The notes: generated by a model from the letters alone, not told the origin. Numbered from the stretch's first letter, positions 1-9,076 are shown. The stretch is 64,000 nt of DNA from Moritella viscosa (GCA_000953735.1 LN554852.1:3731846-3795845), one strand, 5' to 3'. Numbers and translations: made by a program.

Positions 1-1147
1 CGATAACTTCAATTTGCTTGTCACGGTTTGCTTGCGCAACTTCACGTGCAGTAATAACAGCTTCTTCTTTTTCTACTTTGTTCTTCTCTGCTTCCGCCGC
101 TTTAGCACGCGCTGCAGATTCTTCTTCAGACTTAACCGCAACTGCAATTTGCTTTTCTTGCATCGCAACCTCAATGTCACGCTGCTGTTGAATTCTAGAC
201 TGCTCTAATACTTTTATTTTTTCAATTTCCGCTGTTTCAATGAATTTAGCTTTTTCAATCTCAGCAGCTTCAATTGCTCTTTGCTTTGAGATTTCAGCTT
301 CACGTTCTTCCTGTGCTCTTTGCTCTCGCTGCTTAACAATCGTCGCCTGTTGCTCTGCTTTTCGCATTTCAAGAACTTGCTCTTGGTTTAATTGTGCATT
401 CTGTTTTTCTTGTTCAATTTCTAATGATTGTTTCTCTGCAAGTACATTACGTTGCTCAATAAGAATTCTATTCTCTTGCTCAATGTCATTGGTTTCTTTA
501 CGTTTACGCTCAATAATCTGAGCAAGTAACGCACGACCTTCAGCATCGAAGGCATTATTTTTGTTGAAGTATTGTAGGTCTGTTTGATCAAACCCTGTTA
601 ACGATACCGACTCAAGTTCCAGTCCATTTTTTTCTAAATCATTCATCACACTCTGCTGCACTTTTTGCACAAAGTCAGAACGCTTTTCATGCATTTCTGT
701 CATCGTCATTTCAGCCGCAACAGCACGTAAAACATCGACAAATTTAGATTCCATTAACTTTTTCAATTCTTCCACGCGCATGGTTCTAAGACCAAGTGTC
801 TGCGCCGCCATTGAAATACCTTCTTTAGTCGGTGCAACACGTAAATAGAAGTCGGCTTTTACATCAACACGCATACGATCTTTGGTGATCAATGCATCTT
901 TTTGAATTTTTTCTACTTCAATGCGTAAGGTATTCATACTGACAGGAATGGTTTCATGCAATACCGGTAACACCAACATTCCGCCATCTTTAGCAATCTT
1001 TTCGCCACCCATTCCCGTTCTCACAAAAGCCACTTCTTTGGTTGAGCGCACATACAACTTGGCAACAATAAGACCGATTGTCAGTAATGCAACAACGGCA
1101 ATGCCCGCCATGGTTAATGTGAACGTGAGATTTTCTGATAATTCCAT
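1..1147 (-). CDS. yqiK: Flotillin-like SPFH-domain membrane protein (YqiK type), C-terminus cut by window edge
   Basis: Open minus-strand frame of about 382 codons that starts at 1147 and runs off the left edge, so the C-terminus is missing. An N-terminal membrane segment (about residues 8-30) is followed by an SPFH/band-7 domain (about 35-190), then a long Glu/Lys/Gln/Ala-rich coiled coil with many Ala-Glu repeats. That is the layout of bacterial flotillins, which form oligomeric membrane microdomains. The neighbour upstream on the same strand is the OB-fold membrane protein that accompanies flotillins (YqiJ/YqiK, NfeD-like partner). Family assignment is firm; cellular role in this organism is inferred. 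Confidence 0.88.
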   Translation of the reverse strand, partial: MELSENLTFTLTMAGIAVVALLTIGLIVAKLYVRSTKEVAFVRTGMGGEKIAKDGGMLVLPVLHETIPVSMNTLRIEVEKIQKDALITKDRMRVDVKADFYLRVAPTKEGISMAAQTLGLRTMRVEELKKLMESKFVDVLRAVAAEMTMTEMHEKRSDFVQKVQQSVMNDLEKNGLELESVSLTGFDQTDLQYFNKNNAFDAEGRALLAQIIERKRKETNDIEQENRILIEQRNVLAEKQSLEIEQEKQNAQLNQEQVLEMRKAEQQATIVKQREQRAQEEREAEISKQRAIEAAEIEKAKFIETAEIEKIKVLEQSRIQQQRDIEVAMQEKQIAVAVKSEEESAARAKAAEAEKNKVEKEEAVITAREVAQANRDKQIEVI

Positions 1148-1215
1148 ATGATAATATTCCTAAAAGTGAATGGTAATTTTATTGATTAATGATTTACAGC
1201 TTAGTTATTTTCAAG

Positions 1216-1848
1216 TCAGTTAAATGGGATCGCAAGCCAGCTCGTTGTCAGCTTTTCAACCACAACAACTTCTGAACCCTGCGTAAACATTTCATGTTCG
1301 TAAGCAGGCTCGACCATCAAGTAATGCTTTTGATTAACGTCATCAATAAGTACCGCTTCTGCGGGGTTGCCTTTCGTTGCAGTCCCTATCGTAATACGGG
1401 CTAATTTGCCATTGAACTCTGCAGTTGATGTTACAGATGCGTCACGATGTGGTAATACTTTGACCAACTTAGCCCCGATGAAATGTAGAAAAACGAAGGT
1501 GATAAATACACTAATTGGTCCAGTCAATAACAATGAAGGGTGCCACTGCAGCGTCGATATAGCGGTAAAGTTGAGTATAAAGCCTGAAATAGCAAATAAG
1601 GTAAATGACAAAATTAACCAAATGAATAAGGGTAATTTACTCAGGCATAACCAGTCTAACGCCGTGGTAAAACCACCCACTTGCACAGAAGCCGAGCCAT
1701 CAAGATTAAAAGGCGAGATATTATCGAACATGTCCAATAGGCTTAGTCCAATGAGTAACCCTAATATTTCAATTACGGTAAATATAAATACGATACTAAT
1801 CGCAATGGTATAAGCTAAATTGATATCAGATAAAAAGAATGCCAGCAT
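1216..1848 (-). CDS. yqiJ: YqiJ-like inner-membrane protein with C-terminal OB-fold domain, flotillin partner
   Basis: About 210 residues. Three or more hydrophobic membrane segments occupy the first 140 residues, followed by a soluble beta-rich C-terminal domain of about 65 residues that resembles the OB-fold of NfeD/YqiJ proteins. The frame is open 9 codons further upstream, but the ATG at 1848 is preceded by a GGAG ribosome site at good spacing and begins a clean membrane segment, so it is preferred. It lies just upstream of the flotillin gene on the same strand, presumably one operon. These partners are thought to assist flotillin membrane assembly; the precise function is unknown. Confidence 0.8.
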   Translation of the reverse strand: MLAFFLSDINLAYTIAISIVFIFTVIEILGLLIGLSLLDMFDNISPFNLDGSASVQVGGFTTALDWLCLSKLPLFIWLILSFTLFAISGFILNFTAISTLQWHPSLLLTGPISVFITFVFLHFIGAKLVKVLPHRDASVTSTAEFNGKLARITIGTATKGNPAEAVLIDDVNQKHYLMVEPAYEHEMFTQGSEVVVVEKLTTSWLAIPFN

Positions 1849-2188
1849 ATTAACTCCATAAAAATCACAAGCCAAAAACTATAACTACTTGAATTTTATA
1901 GAATACACTAATTAACACTTGCCTTTGCGTGATAGATGTCACATAAAGTATTTTATACAACCAATATCAACCATAAAACTGAGTATATAAAACATTTTAA
2001 ATCAAAGTATTAGAACAAAACTCTAGGTCTTTGATTAGCACGATGAGTAAACTTTAATAGATTAATACTAGATTTGTGGGTTCAACATTGAGGAAAGGTT
2101 TAATAGAAGAAAGAAAGGCTAATAGTTAACCTTTCGATATCAACTCAAATACGATAATGGATGCGCGGTAGATTATGATGTGCAGTAG
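1849..2188. other. Intergenic region upstream of the yqiJ/yqiK pair
   Basis: No plausible gene seen. The stretch is AT-rich and should hold the promoter of the minus-strand yqiJ/yqiK pair. A CRP-like palindrome lies at 1928-1943. A TATAGT hexamer on the minus strand (1878-1883) is a possible -10 element, but it has no good -35 match. Confidence 0.5.
1928..1943 (-). promoter_or_regulatory. CRP-like binding site upstream of yqiJ/yqiK
   Basis: The sequence reads CGTGA-N6-TCACA, matching nine of ten bases of the CRP core TGTGA-N6-TCACA. It sits about 80 bases upstream of the yqiJ start codon. Assignment by motif only. Confidence 0.4.
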
Positions 2189-2635
2189 TTATTTGACGGC
2201 TAAATTATAGCTAAAATATTCCGTATCTTTTACAAACCCCAGTTTTTCATACAGTGCTTGCGCCGAAAAATTATCTTGTGCGGTATTCAAGCCAACACGA
2301 ATTGCACCAATTTGTTTCGCTTCTTTCACCACACGGTGAATCAACTCATTAGCGACACCTTGTTTACGGTATGCAGCGGCAACAAATAAGTCATTCAATA
2401 CAATAGTCTTACCTAGTGATACCGACGAAAATGAATGATAGTTAAGGACAAACCCCATTGCTTCATTTACCTTGTTATAAGCAATAAAGACTGTCGCTTC
2501 GTTATTCATTAAACGCTCACCTAAATATAGGCGATATTTATGCGGTGCTGAAGGTTGCTTATAAAACACCATATATTGATCAAATAAACTAACCAGATCA
2601 TTTAACTCTTCAAGTGAGGCTTGTTTAATATTCAT
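2189..2635 (-). CDS. GNAT-family N-acetyltransferase
   Basis: 148 residues from the preferred ATG at 2635, which has an AAAGGGAT ribosome site. The frame is open upstream for 17 more codons, but those read as an unlikely hydrophobic leader. The GNAT core is visible: a beta strand ending VLNDLFVAAAYRKQGVANELI (residues about 83-103), which contains the acetyl-CoA pyrophosphate-binding R-x-x-G-V/A loop, and a C-terminal segment with ALYEKLGF typical of motif B. Substrate is not predictable. It stands alone between the flotillin pair and an outer-membrane-like gene on the opposite strand. One of three unrelated GNAT genes in the first 8 kb. Confidence 0.85.
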   Translation of the reverse strand: MNIKQASLEELNDLVSLFDQYMVFYKQPSAPHKYRLYLGERLMNNEATVFIAYNKVNEAMGFVLNYHSFSSVSLGKTIVLNDLFVAAAYRKQGVANELIHRVVKEAKQIGAIRVGLNTAQDNFSAQALYEKLGFVKDTEYFSYNLAVK

Positions 2636-2849
2636 AAAATCCCTTTTAAATATGAATAAATAGCGAGTAGTCAGAAGAATACACACTTTTATTTTAACTC
2701 GTTGTTCATCCAGAATATCAATATTTCATTAAATTACAATAACCAGAAATTCCTTATTTATTCATACTTTAGCGAAGTTATTTATCGATATACTATAACC
2801 AATGAAAATAAACTTCCGACTTTTTAGCTCATTTAACAAGGAATGTAAA

Positions 2850-3479
2850 ATGAAACTAATATATCTGTACTTCACATTAGCCACGCTATTTTCTAGTGCT
2901 GCTTTTGCCAATAATAATTATACTCCAGTTAGTTATAGTTATTACCAACTCAACTATACAGAAATTACAGCTGAAGATGCTGATGACCCGTTAAAAACGT
3001 ACCAGATCAATATATCCAACTTAATCAGCCCTTATATCTTTAGCAGAACAAGTTTCAACTATTTAAGCAAAGAAATGATTATTGATGCACAAAATTCAAT
3101 GAAAACAACGTCGATGCAAGCCGTATTCAATATGGGCACACGGTTGGCACTATTACCTAAAATTGACCTCACGATTGAAAGTGGTGCTATTTATGAATTT
3201 GGTAAAGAAGTCGAACTTAAATCGAATTCAATTTCCGTTACTAATGATGATTTTGACCGTGAATTCGGATTTAATGCAGCTATAGGTCTCGCCATGCAAT
3301 TCAGTCATCAATTAGAATTTATTATTGATGCAGCTTATATCGATATCGGTGACGAATCAGAAATTGAATACAGTGCGGAGCTCGTTACCCATCTACTGCC
3401 AAACCTAGCGTTAGTCGCAAGTGGCGTGATGTATGAAGAAAACGTAGGTTATGGTTTTGGCCTGCAATTTGATTTTTAA
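2850..3479 (+). CDS. Exported beta-rich protein, probably a small outer-membrane barrel
   Basis: 209 residues from the ATG at 2850, chosen because an AAGGA ribosome site precedes it and a classical signal peptide follows: Lys, a hydrophobic run to about residue 18, then A-F-A before NNN. The frame is open 16 codons upstream, but that part lacks signal-peptide character. The mature part alternates polar and hydrophobic residues in strand-like stretches, is rich in Tyr/Phe, and ends in a Phe (...FGLQFDF), as expected for a C-terminal barrel strand recognised by the BAM machinery. No named family recognised; function unknown. Confidence 0.7.
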   Translation: MKLIYLYFTLATLFSSAAFANNNYTPVSYSYYQLNYTEITAEDADDPLKTYQINISNLISPYIFSRTSFNYLSKEMIIDAQNSMKTTSMQAVFNMGTRLALLPKIDLTIESGAIYEFGKEVELKSNSISVTNDDFDREFGFNAAIGLAMQFSHQLEFIIDAAYIDIGDESEIEYSAELVTHLLPNLALVASGVMYEENVGYGFGLQFDF

Positions 3480-3558
3480 TTGCAATACTTAACGACTCTA
3501 ATCCACCACTTAATATAACTTAACCAAGCCACATTCAAAATGTGAGTTAAGAAATAGA

Positions 3559-4065
3559 TTATGCCGAAGATAATTGATATCTCCGCACTTGTTGAACTTC
3601 TGCTTCATAATAGTATTCGTTAATAAATCGAGCCCCACAACTTTCAATTACCTTGCGCGAAGCGAGATTTGTCGGGTCACAAGAGATCATCACATCACCA
3701 GTAAGTGCGACCTTTTGAATAGTCGATAGCATAAACTTAGCGACTCCTTTCCCCCTAGCAGACGGTCGCGTTTCGTAGCCTATATGACCAATGAAGTCCT
3801 CGATATAAGCATTAGTCCCCTGCCTAATTCGTATTGATCCCAGGATAACGTCATTCTCGATACAGAAGTAAGTAGTAATAGGTGACCAACCTTTCGGTAG
3901 TTCTTCACCTTTAGCGTAAGCAATACGCTTTTTAAGATAACCTTCATAATTACTGAAGATAAACTCATAGAGGATAATTCCATCATCCACACATTCATCG
4001 ATATAAGATGTGAAGGCAGTTAAATGATCCATGTGTGCAAGTTCTATTTTCATATTACGATTCAT
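3559..4065 (-). CDS. GNAT-family N-acetyltransferase
   Basis: 168 residues. The GNAT signature lies at about residues 100-125: a strand (GHIGYETRPSARGKG) with the R-x-x-x-G-K-G-V-A acetyl-CoA loop, followed by helix 3 and the motif NLASRKVIESCGARF, typical of YjdJ/YkkB-like small-molecule acetyltransferases. A second in-frame ATG lies four codons in, so the exact start is uncertain (4065 or 4053). Stands alone, convergent with the barrel-like gene and divergent from ahpC. Substrate unknown. Confidence 0.85.
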   Translation of the reverse strand: MNRNMKIELAHMDHLTAFTSYIDECVDDGIILYEFIFSNYEGYLKKRIAYAKGEELPKGWSPITTYFCIENDVILGSIRIRQGTNAYIEDFIGHIGYETRPSARGKGVAKFMLSTIQKVALTGDVMISCDPTNLASRKVIESCGARFINEYYYEAEVQQVRRYQLSSA

Positions 4066-4160
4066 TTTCGATTATCTCTATTTCTAATAAGACCACAATT
4101 AATGCGCATCACACCAATCACGAACTATATCATGCCGCTTAATCATGTTTAAAACAAGTG

Positions 4161-4197
4161 ATAGATTTAAACTATCGATTTAATAGATTCAATCACA
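4161..4197 (+). promoter_or_regulatory. OxyR binding site upstream of ahpC
   Basis: ATAGATTTAAACTAT at 4161-4175 matches every fixed base of the OxyR dyad ATAG-n-T-nnn-A-n-CTAT. After a 7-base spacer a second dyad follows (4183-4197) that keeps ATAG, T and A but has CACA in place of the last CTAT. This is the known four-half-site geometry of OxyR operators. It lies 92 bases before the ahpC start, where oxidised OxyR would recruit polymerase. Confidence 0.75.
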
Positions 4198-4288
4198 TTT
4201 ACCTATAAACCTAATTATCCCATAATCCTTCTCATGGATTCGCAATAAGAATCCAATCCAGTAATCAACTAATTAATAGGATGACAAC

Positions 4289-4846
4289 ATGATCAACACT
4301 GAAATTAAACCGTTTAACGCAACCGCTTTCAAACAAGGCGAATTCGTAGAGATCTCAGAAAAAGACGTGAAAGGTAAATGGGCTGTATTTTTCTTCTACC
4401 CAGCTGACTTCACTTTTGTTTGCCCTACTGAACTAGGTGATGTTGCAGACCATTACGAAGAACTACAAAAACGTGGTGTAGAAGTTTTCTCAGTATCAAC
4501 TGACACTCACTTCACTCACAAAGCATGGCACGACAGTTCAGACACTATCGGCAAAATCAACTACTATATGGTAGGTGACCAAGCTGGCAACCTTACGAAC
4601 AACTTCGGTGTAATGCGTGAAGGTCAAGGCCTTGCAGATCGTGCAACGTTCCTCGTTGACCCACAAGGTGTTATCCAAGCAATGGAAATCACTGCAGAAG
4701 GTATTGGTCGTGACGCTGAAGACTTAATGCGTAAAGTTAAAGCTGCACAATATGTAGCTGCGAACCCAGGTGAAGTATGCCCAGCTAAATGGAAAGAAGG
4801 CGAAGCAACACTTGCTCCTTCACTAGACCTAGTAGGTAAAATCTAA
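4289..4846 (+). CDS. ahpC: Alkyl hydroperoxide reductase subunit C (peroxiredoxin)
   Basis: 185 residues, close to the usual 187. Typical 2-Cys peroxiredoxin that reduces H2O2 and organic hydroperoxides in the cytoplasm and is recycled by AhpF. The peroxidatic Cys is in DFTFVCPTE (C45) and the resolving Cys in GEVCPAKW (about C164); the [11 protein letters not shown] active-site strand and the C-terminal tail after the resolving Cys are intact. It has an OxyR-type operator upstream and is followed by a hairpin before ahpF, an arrangement that would give AhpC in excess over AhpF. A GGATTC/GAATCC hairpin lies in the leader at 4236-4254. The start has an AGGATG ribosome site. Confidence 0.98.
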   Translation: MINTEIKPFNATAFKQGEFVEISEKDVKGKWAVFFFYPADFTFVCPTELGDVADHYEELQKRGVEVFSVSTDTHFTHKAWHDSSDTIGKINYYMVGDQAGNLTNNFGVMREGQGLADRATFLVDPQGVIQAMEITAEGIGRDAEDLMRKVKAAQYVAANPGEVCPAKWKEGEATLAPSLDLVGKI

Positions 4847-4894
4847 TTTAAAGGCAACTTTAAAGATTGATTAACTGATAAATAAAAATAAGAC

Positions 4895-4932
4895 GACCTC
4901 AGTATCGCTTAGCGTCGCTGAGGTCATTTAAA
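4895..4932 (+). terminator. Hairpin between ahpC and ahpF, probable (partial) terminator
   Basis: GACCTCAG at 4895-4902 pairs with CTGAGGTC at 4918-4925, with a smaller CGC/GCG stem inside the loop, followed by ATTTAAAAAT rather than a clean T-run. It could act as an attenuator that lowers ahpF transcription, or as an RNA-stabilising 3' end of ahpC mRNA. Confidence 0.55.
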
Positions 4933-5084
4933 AATACATTTTCGATGAACATCTCTGTACCAATACCACAGCCGCTGTTAATGAAGTAAGTAAGAAAATA
5001 GATTTTTAAATTAACCAAATTGCTAATAGCGTTTCCAATAAACGTATCTCATCTAGCCATAAGCAGAATTTAAAAGGTGTCACT

Positions 5085-6680
5085 ATGTTAGACCAAAATA
5101 TGAAAACCCAGTTAAAGGCGTATTTAGAAAACTTAAAGACAGAAGTACAACTTGTGCTGACTCTTGATGACAGTGATACCGCGCAAAAATTGCATACGTT
5201 AGCAAATGACATTGCTTCATTGAGCGAAAAAGTTATCGTGATTGAAGATCAAAGTGCGAGCACGCGTAAGCCGATTATGCAGGTAATCAATCCTATCAAA
5301 CAAACCGCGATTGGTTTTGCTGGTTTACCGATGGGGCACGAATTTACTTCACTGATATTGGCACTACTGCACAGTGGTGGCCACCCTATGAAGCTAGATG
5401 CTGAGTTGATTAAACAAATTGCCAACCTTGAAGGTGAGATGAACTTTGAAATATTCATTTCATTAAGCTGTCAGAATTGCCCAGACGTTGTGCAAGCATT
5501 AAATATGATGGCGGCAACTAACCCAAATATCAAAACAACCATGATTGACGGTGCAGCGTTCCAAGATGAAGTAGCTGAACGTAATATCATGGCAGTGCCA
5601 AGTGTTTACTTAAACGGAAAAGTCTTCACCCAAGGTCGTATTTCATTAACGGAAATATTATCAAAAGTAGATACTGGCGCAGCAAAAAAACAAGCTATCG
5701 CATTAAATGAAAAAGAACCGTACGAAGTCCTTGTCGTTGGCGGTGGTCCAGCGGGTGCATCAGCTGCAATTTATGCAGCACGGAAAGGTATCCGCACTGG
5801 CGTCGTGGCAGAGCGTTTTGGTGGCCAAGTTATGGATACAATGGCTATCGAGAACTTTATTTCGGTAAAAGAAACCCAAGGGCCTAAACTCGCTGCAGCA
5901 CTTGAAGAACACGTAAAAGAATATGACGTGGATATCATGAACGAACAAAGAGCGAGTGGTTTAGTCAGTGCAGAAAAAACAGCCGATGGCTATATTCATG
6001 TTGAACTCGATAGTGGCGCGATATTAAAAAGCCGCAGTGTGATCTTATCAACAGGCGCACGTTGGAGAGAAATGAACGTACCCGGCGAACAAGAATACCG
6101 TAACAAAGGTGTTGCTTACTGCCCACACTGTGATGGTCCGTTATTCAAAGGTAAGAAAGTAGCCGTGATAGGTGGCGGTAACTCTGGTATCGAAGCCGCA
6201 ATCGACTTAGCAGGTATTGTTGAACATGTGACTGTACTTGAGTTTGCAGATACCTTACGTGCCGATCAAGTACTCGTCAACAAAGCTAACAGCATGGCTA
6301 ATATTGAGATAATTAAACAAGCACAAACCACAGAAGTTATCGGTGACGGTACGCGAGTGACTGCACTTAATTATGTAGACCGTGCGACTGGTGATGCAAA
6401 ACAGATCGAACTTGCTGGTATCTTTGTACAAATTGGTTTGATGCCAAACAGTGACTTCTTAAAAGGCAGTGGTGTTGCTTTATCACCTCGTGGTGAAATT
6501 GAAGTGAATGCCAAAGGTGAAACCTCTGTTGCAGGTGTATTTGCAGCCGGTGACGTAACCACAGTGCCTTATAAGCAAATTATTATTGCGATGGGTGAAG
6601 GTTCAAAAGCCAGTTTAAGTGCATTTGACCATTTAATTCGTACTCCAGCGCCAACTGCAGCAGACAACACGCAAATATAA
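5085..6680 (+). CDS. ahpF: Alkyl hydroperoxide reductase subunit F (NADH:AhpC disulfide reductase)
   Basis: 531 residues; family length is about 520. The N-terminal tandem thioredoxin-like domain carries its redox pair in SLSCQNCPD (C129, C132). The thioredoxin-reductase-like part has the FAD-binding GGGPAG loop at about residue 219, the active disulfide CPHC (C346, C349) and the NAD-binding GGGNSG at about residue 365. Electrons pass from NADH through FAD and both Cys pairs to AhpC. The [15 protein letters not shown] start matches the family N-terminus. It lies 238 bases after ahpC, is separated from it by a hairpin, and ends at its own strong terminator. Confidence 0.98.
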   Translation: MLDQNMKTQLKAYLENLKTEVQLVLTLDDSDTAQKLHTLANDIASLSEKVIVIEDQSASTRKPIMQVINPIKQTAIGFAGLPMGHEFTSLILALLHSGGHPMKLDAELIKQIANLEGEMNFEIFISLSCQNCPDVVQALNMMAATNPNIKTTMIDGAAFQDEVAERNIMAVPSVYLNGKVFTQGRISLTEILSKVDTGAAKKQAIALNEKEPYEVLVVGGGPAGASAAIYAARKGIRTGVVAERFGGQVMDTMAIENFISVKETQGPKLAAALEEHVKEYDVDIMNEQRASGLVSAEKTADGYIHVELDSGAILKSRSVILSTGARWREMNVPGEQEYRNKGVAYCPHCDGPLFKGKKVAVIGGGNSGIEAAIDLAGIVEHVTVLEFADTLRADQVLVNKANSMANIEIIKQAQTTEVIGDGTRVTALNYVDRATGDAKQIELAGIFVQIGLMPNSDFLKGSGVALSPRGEIEVNAKGETSVAGVFAAGDVTTVPYKQIIIAMGEGSKASLSAFDHLIRTPAPTAADNTQI

Positions 6681-6755
6681 AACATAGCAAAAGATAAACG
6701 TCACACTAGTCCCCACGTGTAAGGCTTATCATCCCTGCCAAAATCTGTGTTTTAT

Positions 6756-6786
6756 CCCAGCAATTGCTTATGATTGCTGGGTTTTT
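6756..6786 (+). terminator. Rho-independent terminator of ahpF
   Basis: Perfect 9-bp stem CCCAGCAAT (6756-6764) / ATTGCTGGG (6773-6781), 8-base loop, then TTTTT. Oriented to end ahpF transcription. Confidence 0.9.
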
Positions 6787-6787
6787 A

Positions 6788-6928
6788 CTATATGATAACC
6801 AGTAAATCTCGCACCTCAGTAATACCAGTTGGTCTGATAAGCGTGCGGCCGAGCTTTTTACCCTTACCATCTGCAACTTTAATATGTGGTAATTCAGAAT
6901 GAATCGCACGGAGTACCTTGATGATATT
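6788..6928 (-). pseudogene. Possible remnant of a protein C-terminus (unidentified)
   Basis: A minus-strand frame with no start codon, between a TGA at 6929-6931 and a TAG at 6788-6790, encodes about 46 residues that look like real protein (VLRAIHSELPHIKVADGKGK and on to a hydrophobic VRDLLVII end). It overlaps the 3' end of the NTF2-like gene in another frame. It may be the tail of a gene truncated by rearrangement. No family recognised, and chance cannot be excluded. Confidence 0.25.
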
Positions 6929-7256
6929 TCAATTGCCATTGCTCACCATCTAATACCCAAATAGAAACACGTTTAGCAAAGTGGCTTTTGATTCCTAATT
7001 CATTAACCGATGCTGATTTGTATAGCAGCATTTGCACGGATGCCTCTAAATTAATACATTCAAAGTCTTGAGAATGGATATAGCCGTTTGACGCTTGCTC
7101 TTCTTCCATCATGGCATTAATACTTTGGAAATCGTAACTCGTTCCCGACTCTCCAACTTCTCTAAATTCAGGATGCAATAGGCGTATAATGTCAGCTTTA
7201 TTCTGTCTTACTTCATATTGATGAAGCGCGATTTCTTGTTCAATTAAAAAATTCAT
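6894..7256 (-). CDS. NTF2-like / DUF4440-type small protein
   Basis: 120 residues. N-terminal helices with EQEIALHQYEVRQN, then LLHPEFREVGESGTSYDF, a conserved-looking curved-sheet entry seen in DUF4440/SnoaL-like proteins, and a C-terminal strand WQLKYHQGTP that matches the usual end of this fold (W-x-L/M-x-(F/Y)-H-Q-G-T-P). Such proteins form cone-shaped alpha+beta barrels and serve as isomerases, hydrolases or ligand binders; the actual role is unknown. It is followed in the minus direction by a frame that looks like a remnant and lies next to the GFA-family gene on the same strand, 41 bases away. Confidence 0.75.
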   Translation of the reverse strand: MNFLIEQEIALHQYEVRQNKADIIRLLHPEFREVGESGTSYDFQSINAMMEEEQASNGYIHSQDFECINLEASVQMLLYKSASVNELGIKSHFAKRVSIWVLDGEQWQLKYHQGTPCDSF

Positions 7257-7297
7257 CTAAACCTCGATAGATACAATAGTTAACGCTTATATCAGTA

Positions 7298-7702
7298 TTA
7301 CTTAACAGGACCTTGCTTAAACTGCTTTAACTGGTCATTAATATCAAGCCATGGCGCTTTTGAAGCGACAAAGATATGAAAGTTAGGTTTATGTGTCGGG
7401 GTATCATCTAAGATCCCCAAACGGATATTATGTTTACCGCCCGTAATTTTTCTTGAAAACAAGCTAGAGCCACAGCACTGACAAAAGGCTAATTCTGTCT
7501 CTTCACTTTTTGGATATATCGAGACAAACTCCTCACCTTTTGAAAAATAAAATTTTGAAGATGAAATCCCCCCCACTGACGAGTAATCTGAACCAGTAAA
7601 TTTACGACACTCAGAACAATGACAGTTACCCATATAATCAAAGTCATCAGGTACTTCAATACCCACTTTTCCACATAAACATGATCCGTTTAATATTCTC
7701 AT
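7298..7702 (-). CDS. GFA-family (CENP-V/GFA domain) zinc-binding protein
   Basis: 134 residues. The zinc-ligand pattern of the glutathione-dependent formaldehyde-activating (GFA) fold is complete: GSCLCGKV (C8, C10), CHCSECRK (C27, C29, C32) and FCQCCGSSLF (three Cys near residue 95). True GFA enzymes catalyse formation of S-hydroxymethylglutathione, but most members of this superfamily are of unknown activity and are often misannotated, so only the fold is claimed. It sits between the NTF2-like gene and a GNAT gene on the same strand, with short gaps (41 and 22 bases), so all three may be co-transcribed. Confidence 0.85.
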   Translation of the reverse strand: MRILNGSCLCGKVGIEVPDDFDYMGNCHCSECRKFTGSDYSSVGGISSSKFYFSKGEEFVSIYPKSEETELAFCQCCGSSLFSRKITGGKHNIRLGILDDTPTHKPNFHIFVASKAPWLDINDQLKQFKQGPVK

Positions 7703-7724
7703 TTTATTCCCTCAAAAGTATGCC

Positions 7725-8207
7725 TCACATTGAGTCACTGTTATTTAAGTTACGTTTTTCCATTGTGAAATTAACTAAAGTCACACCATTCCGTTGGAAG
7801 GTATTTCTCTTTATTACAAAGAAACCCCTATGCTCGAAGAACGGCTTAGCAATAAATGATGCCTCAACATATAAACGTTCGATATTGTTAAGTCTTGCTT
7901 CCGTAAGTAAGTGCTCATAAAGTGCAGACGCGACACCCATCCCCTGAAAATTTGGGTGTGTGTAAGTACAATCAATATGACCATCGGCATCCAGTTCGAT
8001 AAAACCAGCGACACACCCATTGACGATAGCCACAAACGGTCTTTTTTCATCTAGTCGTAGGGACCATTTTTCATAGTCAGGAGGGGTTGCAGCCCAAGCT
8101 TCTTTCTGTTCTGGGGTATATACCGAAGGATCAATCGCGTGAACAGATTGATGAAACAAGTCTGCAATCTCAATCGCCCATTCTGCAGCATATGATTTAA
8201 TGTCCAT
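7725..8207 (-). CDS. GNAT-family N-acetyltransferase (YafP-like)
   Basis: 160 residues. The pattern GCVAGFIELDADGHIDCTYTHPNFQGMGVASALYEHL at about residues 64-100 contains the GNAT strand 4 and the Q-G-M-G-V-A acetyl-CoA loop. The C-terminal FFEHRGF-x6-NTFQRNGV-x4-F-x-MEK matches the YafP-type subgroup. Substrate unknown. It is probably the first gene of a minus-strand trio with the GFA and NTF2-like genes, and is divergent from the AraC regulator. Confidence 0.87.
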   Translation of the reverse strand: MDIKSYAAEWAIEIADLFHQSVHAIDPSVYTPEQKEAWAATPPDYEKWSLRLDEKRPFVAIVNGCVAGFIELDADGHIDCTYTHPNFQGMGVASALYEHLLTEARLNNIERLYVEASFIAKPFFEHRGFFVIKRNTFQRNGVTLVNFTMEKRNLNNSDSM

Positions 8208-8374
8208 AGATTACACGCGCTCATTCATAAGGAATTATAAATAAACATTATAACTAAAAATAACACCATTTTAAATATCAGTTAAAAATCAATAAATTGA
8301 GAATGAATGAAAATATTGGTACAGTGGCTATGATGATAAAGTTAAACCGTTGTTTATTGATTCAGGATCAAAGT

Positions 8375-9076
8375 ATGAACAAGAAAATCACAATACGGAC
8401 ATACAGCAAATATGCCAAAGGTCATACTCATGAGCATCATCAAATACTGATTCCGATTCGTGGATTCATTGATCTAAAACTGAATGGGGTAACAGCTAGT
8501 GTCTCATATGGGGACTGCGTGGTGATAAAAGCGGGCTGTTACCATGAGTTTAGAGCAAGAGAAGACTTTCGCTTTCTGATCATTGATGTCAACGAACTAC
8601 CAAATAAATTGAACACCATCATTCCACTGGGTGAAGCCGCAAATAACTATGTGAAATTCGTAGAAAATCAATTAGAATTTCATTTAACCCCTTCCGTCGA
8701 GGAAAGAATGATATTATTACTCTTCGATATACTCGACATGCAAGATCTAAGCAGCAAAATTGACTCTAGAATCAAAAACACAATTCAATATATCAATCAG
8801 GATATTTCTAAACATTATACTATTGATGAACTTGCGCAAGTTGCATTCCTAAGTCCAACCCAATTTAAATTCCTCTTCAATAAAAACATTAAATTAACAC
8901 CACTAAAATACCTTGCAAAGATGAGAATGGAGCGAGCAAAAATTTTGCTAAATAATACCGATTTACCAATTACTCGCATCTCAGAAGAAGTCGGATTTGT
9001 CTGCCCATCTTCCTTTACACGCTGCTTTTCAAATCACTATGGTCAGTCACCTAAAAACTACCGCATTAAGTGTTAG
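8375..9076 (+). CDS. AraC-family transcriptional regulator with N-terminal cupin domain
   Basis: About 233 residues from the ATG at 8375, chosen because AGGA lies 7 bases before it. The frame is open upstream, with other ATGs at 8303, 8330 and 8333 and a TTG at 8297, so up to 26 more residues are possible. The N-terminal cupin-like sensor has GHTHEHHQILIPIRGFIDL (sugar/ligand-binding type). The C-terminal double helix-turn-helix (about the last 100 residues) shows YTIDELAQVAFLSPTQFKFLF and the signature ISEEVGFVCPSSFTRCF. It is convergent with, and overlaps by 11 bases, the EamA exporter gene of the dioxygenase operon, so regulation of that operon is plausible but not shown. Confidence 0.88.
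   Translation: MNKKITIRTYSKYAKGHTHEHHQILIPIRGFIDLKLNGVTASVSYGDCVVIKAGCYHEFRAREDFRFLIIDVNELPNKLNTIIPLGEAANNYVKFVENQLEFHLTPSVEERMILLLFDILDMQDLSSKIDSRIKNTIQYINQDISKHYTIDELAQVAFLSPTQFKFLFNKNIKLTPLKYLAKMRMERAKILLNNTDLPITRISEEVGFVCPSSFTRCFSNHYGQSPKNYRIKC

Noticed and set aside
6706-6939. 77-codon minus-strand frame overlapping the ahpF terminator and the NTF2-like gene end
   Set aside because: It contains the ahpF terminator, has no ribosome site and its composition is not protein-like.
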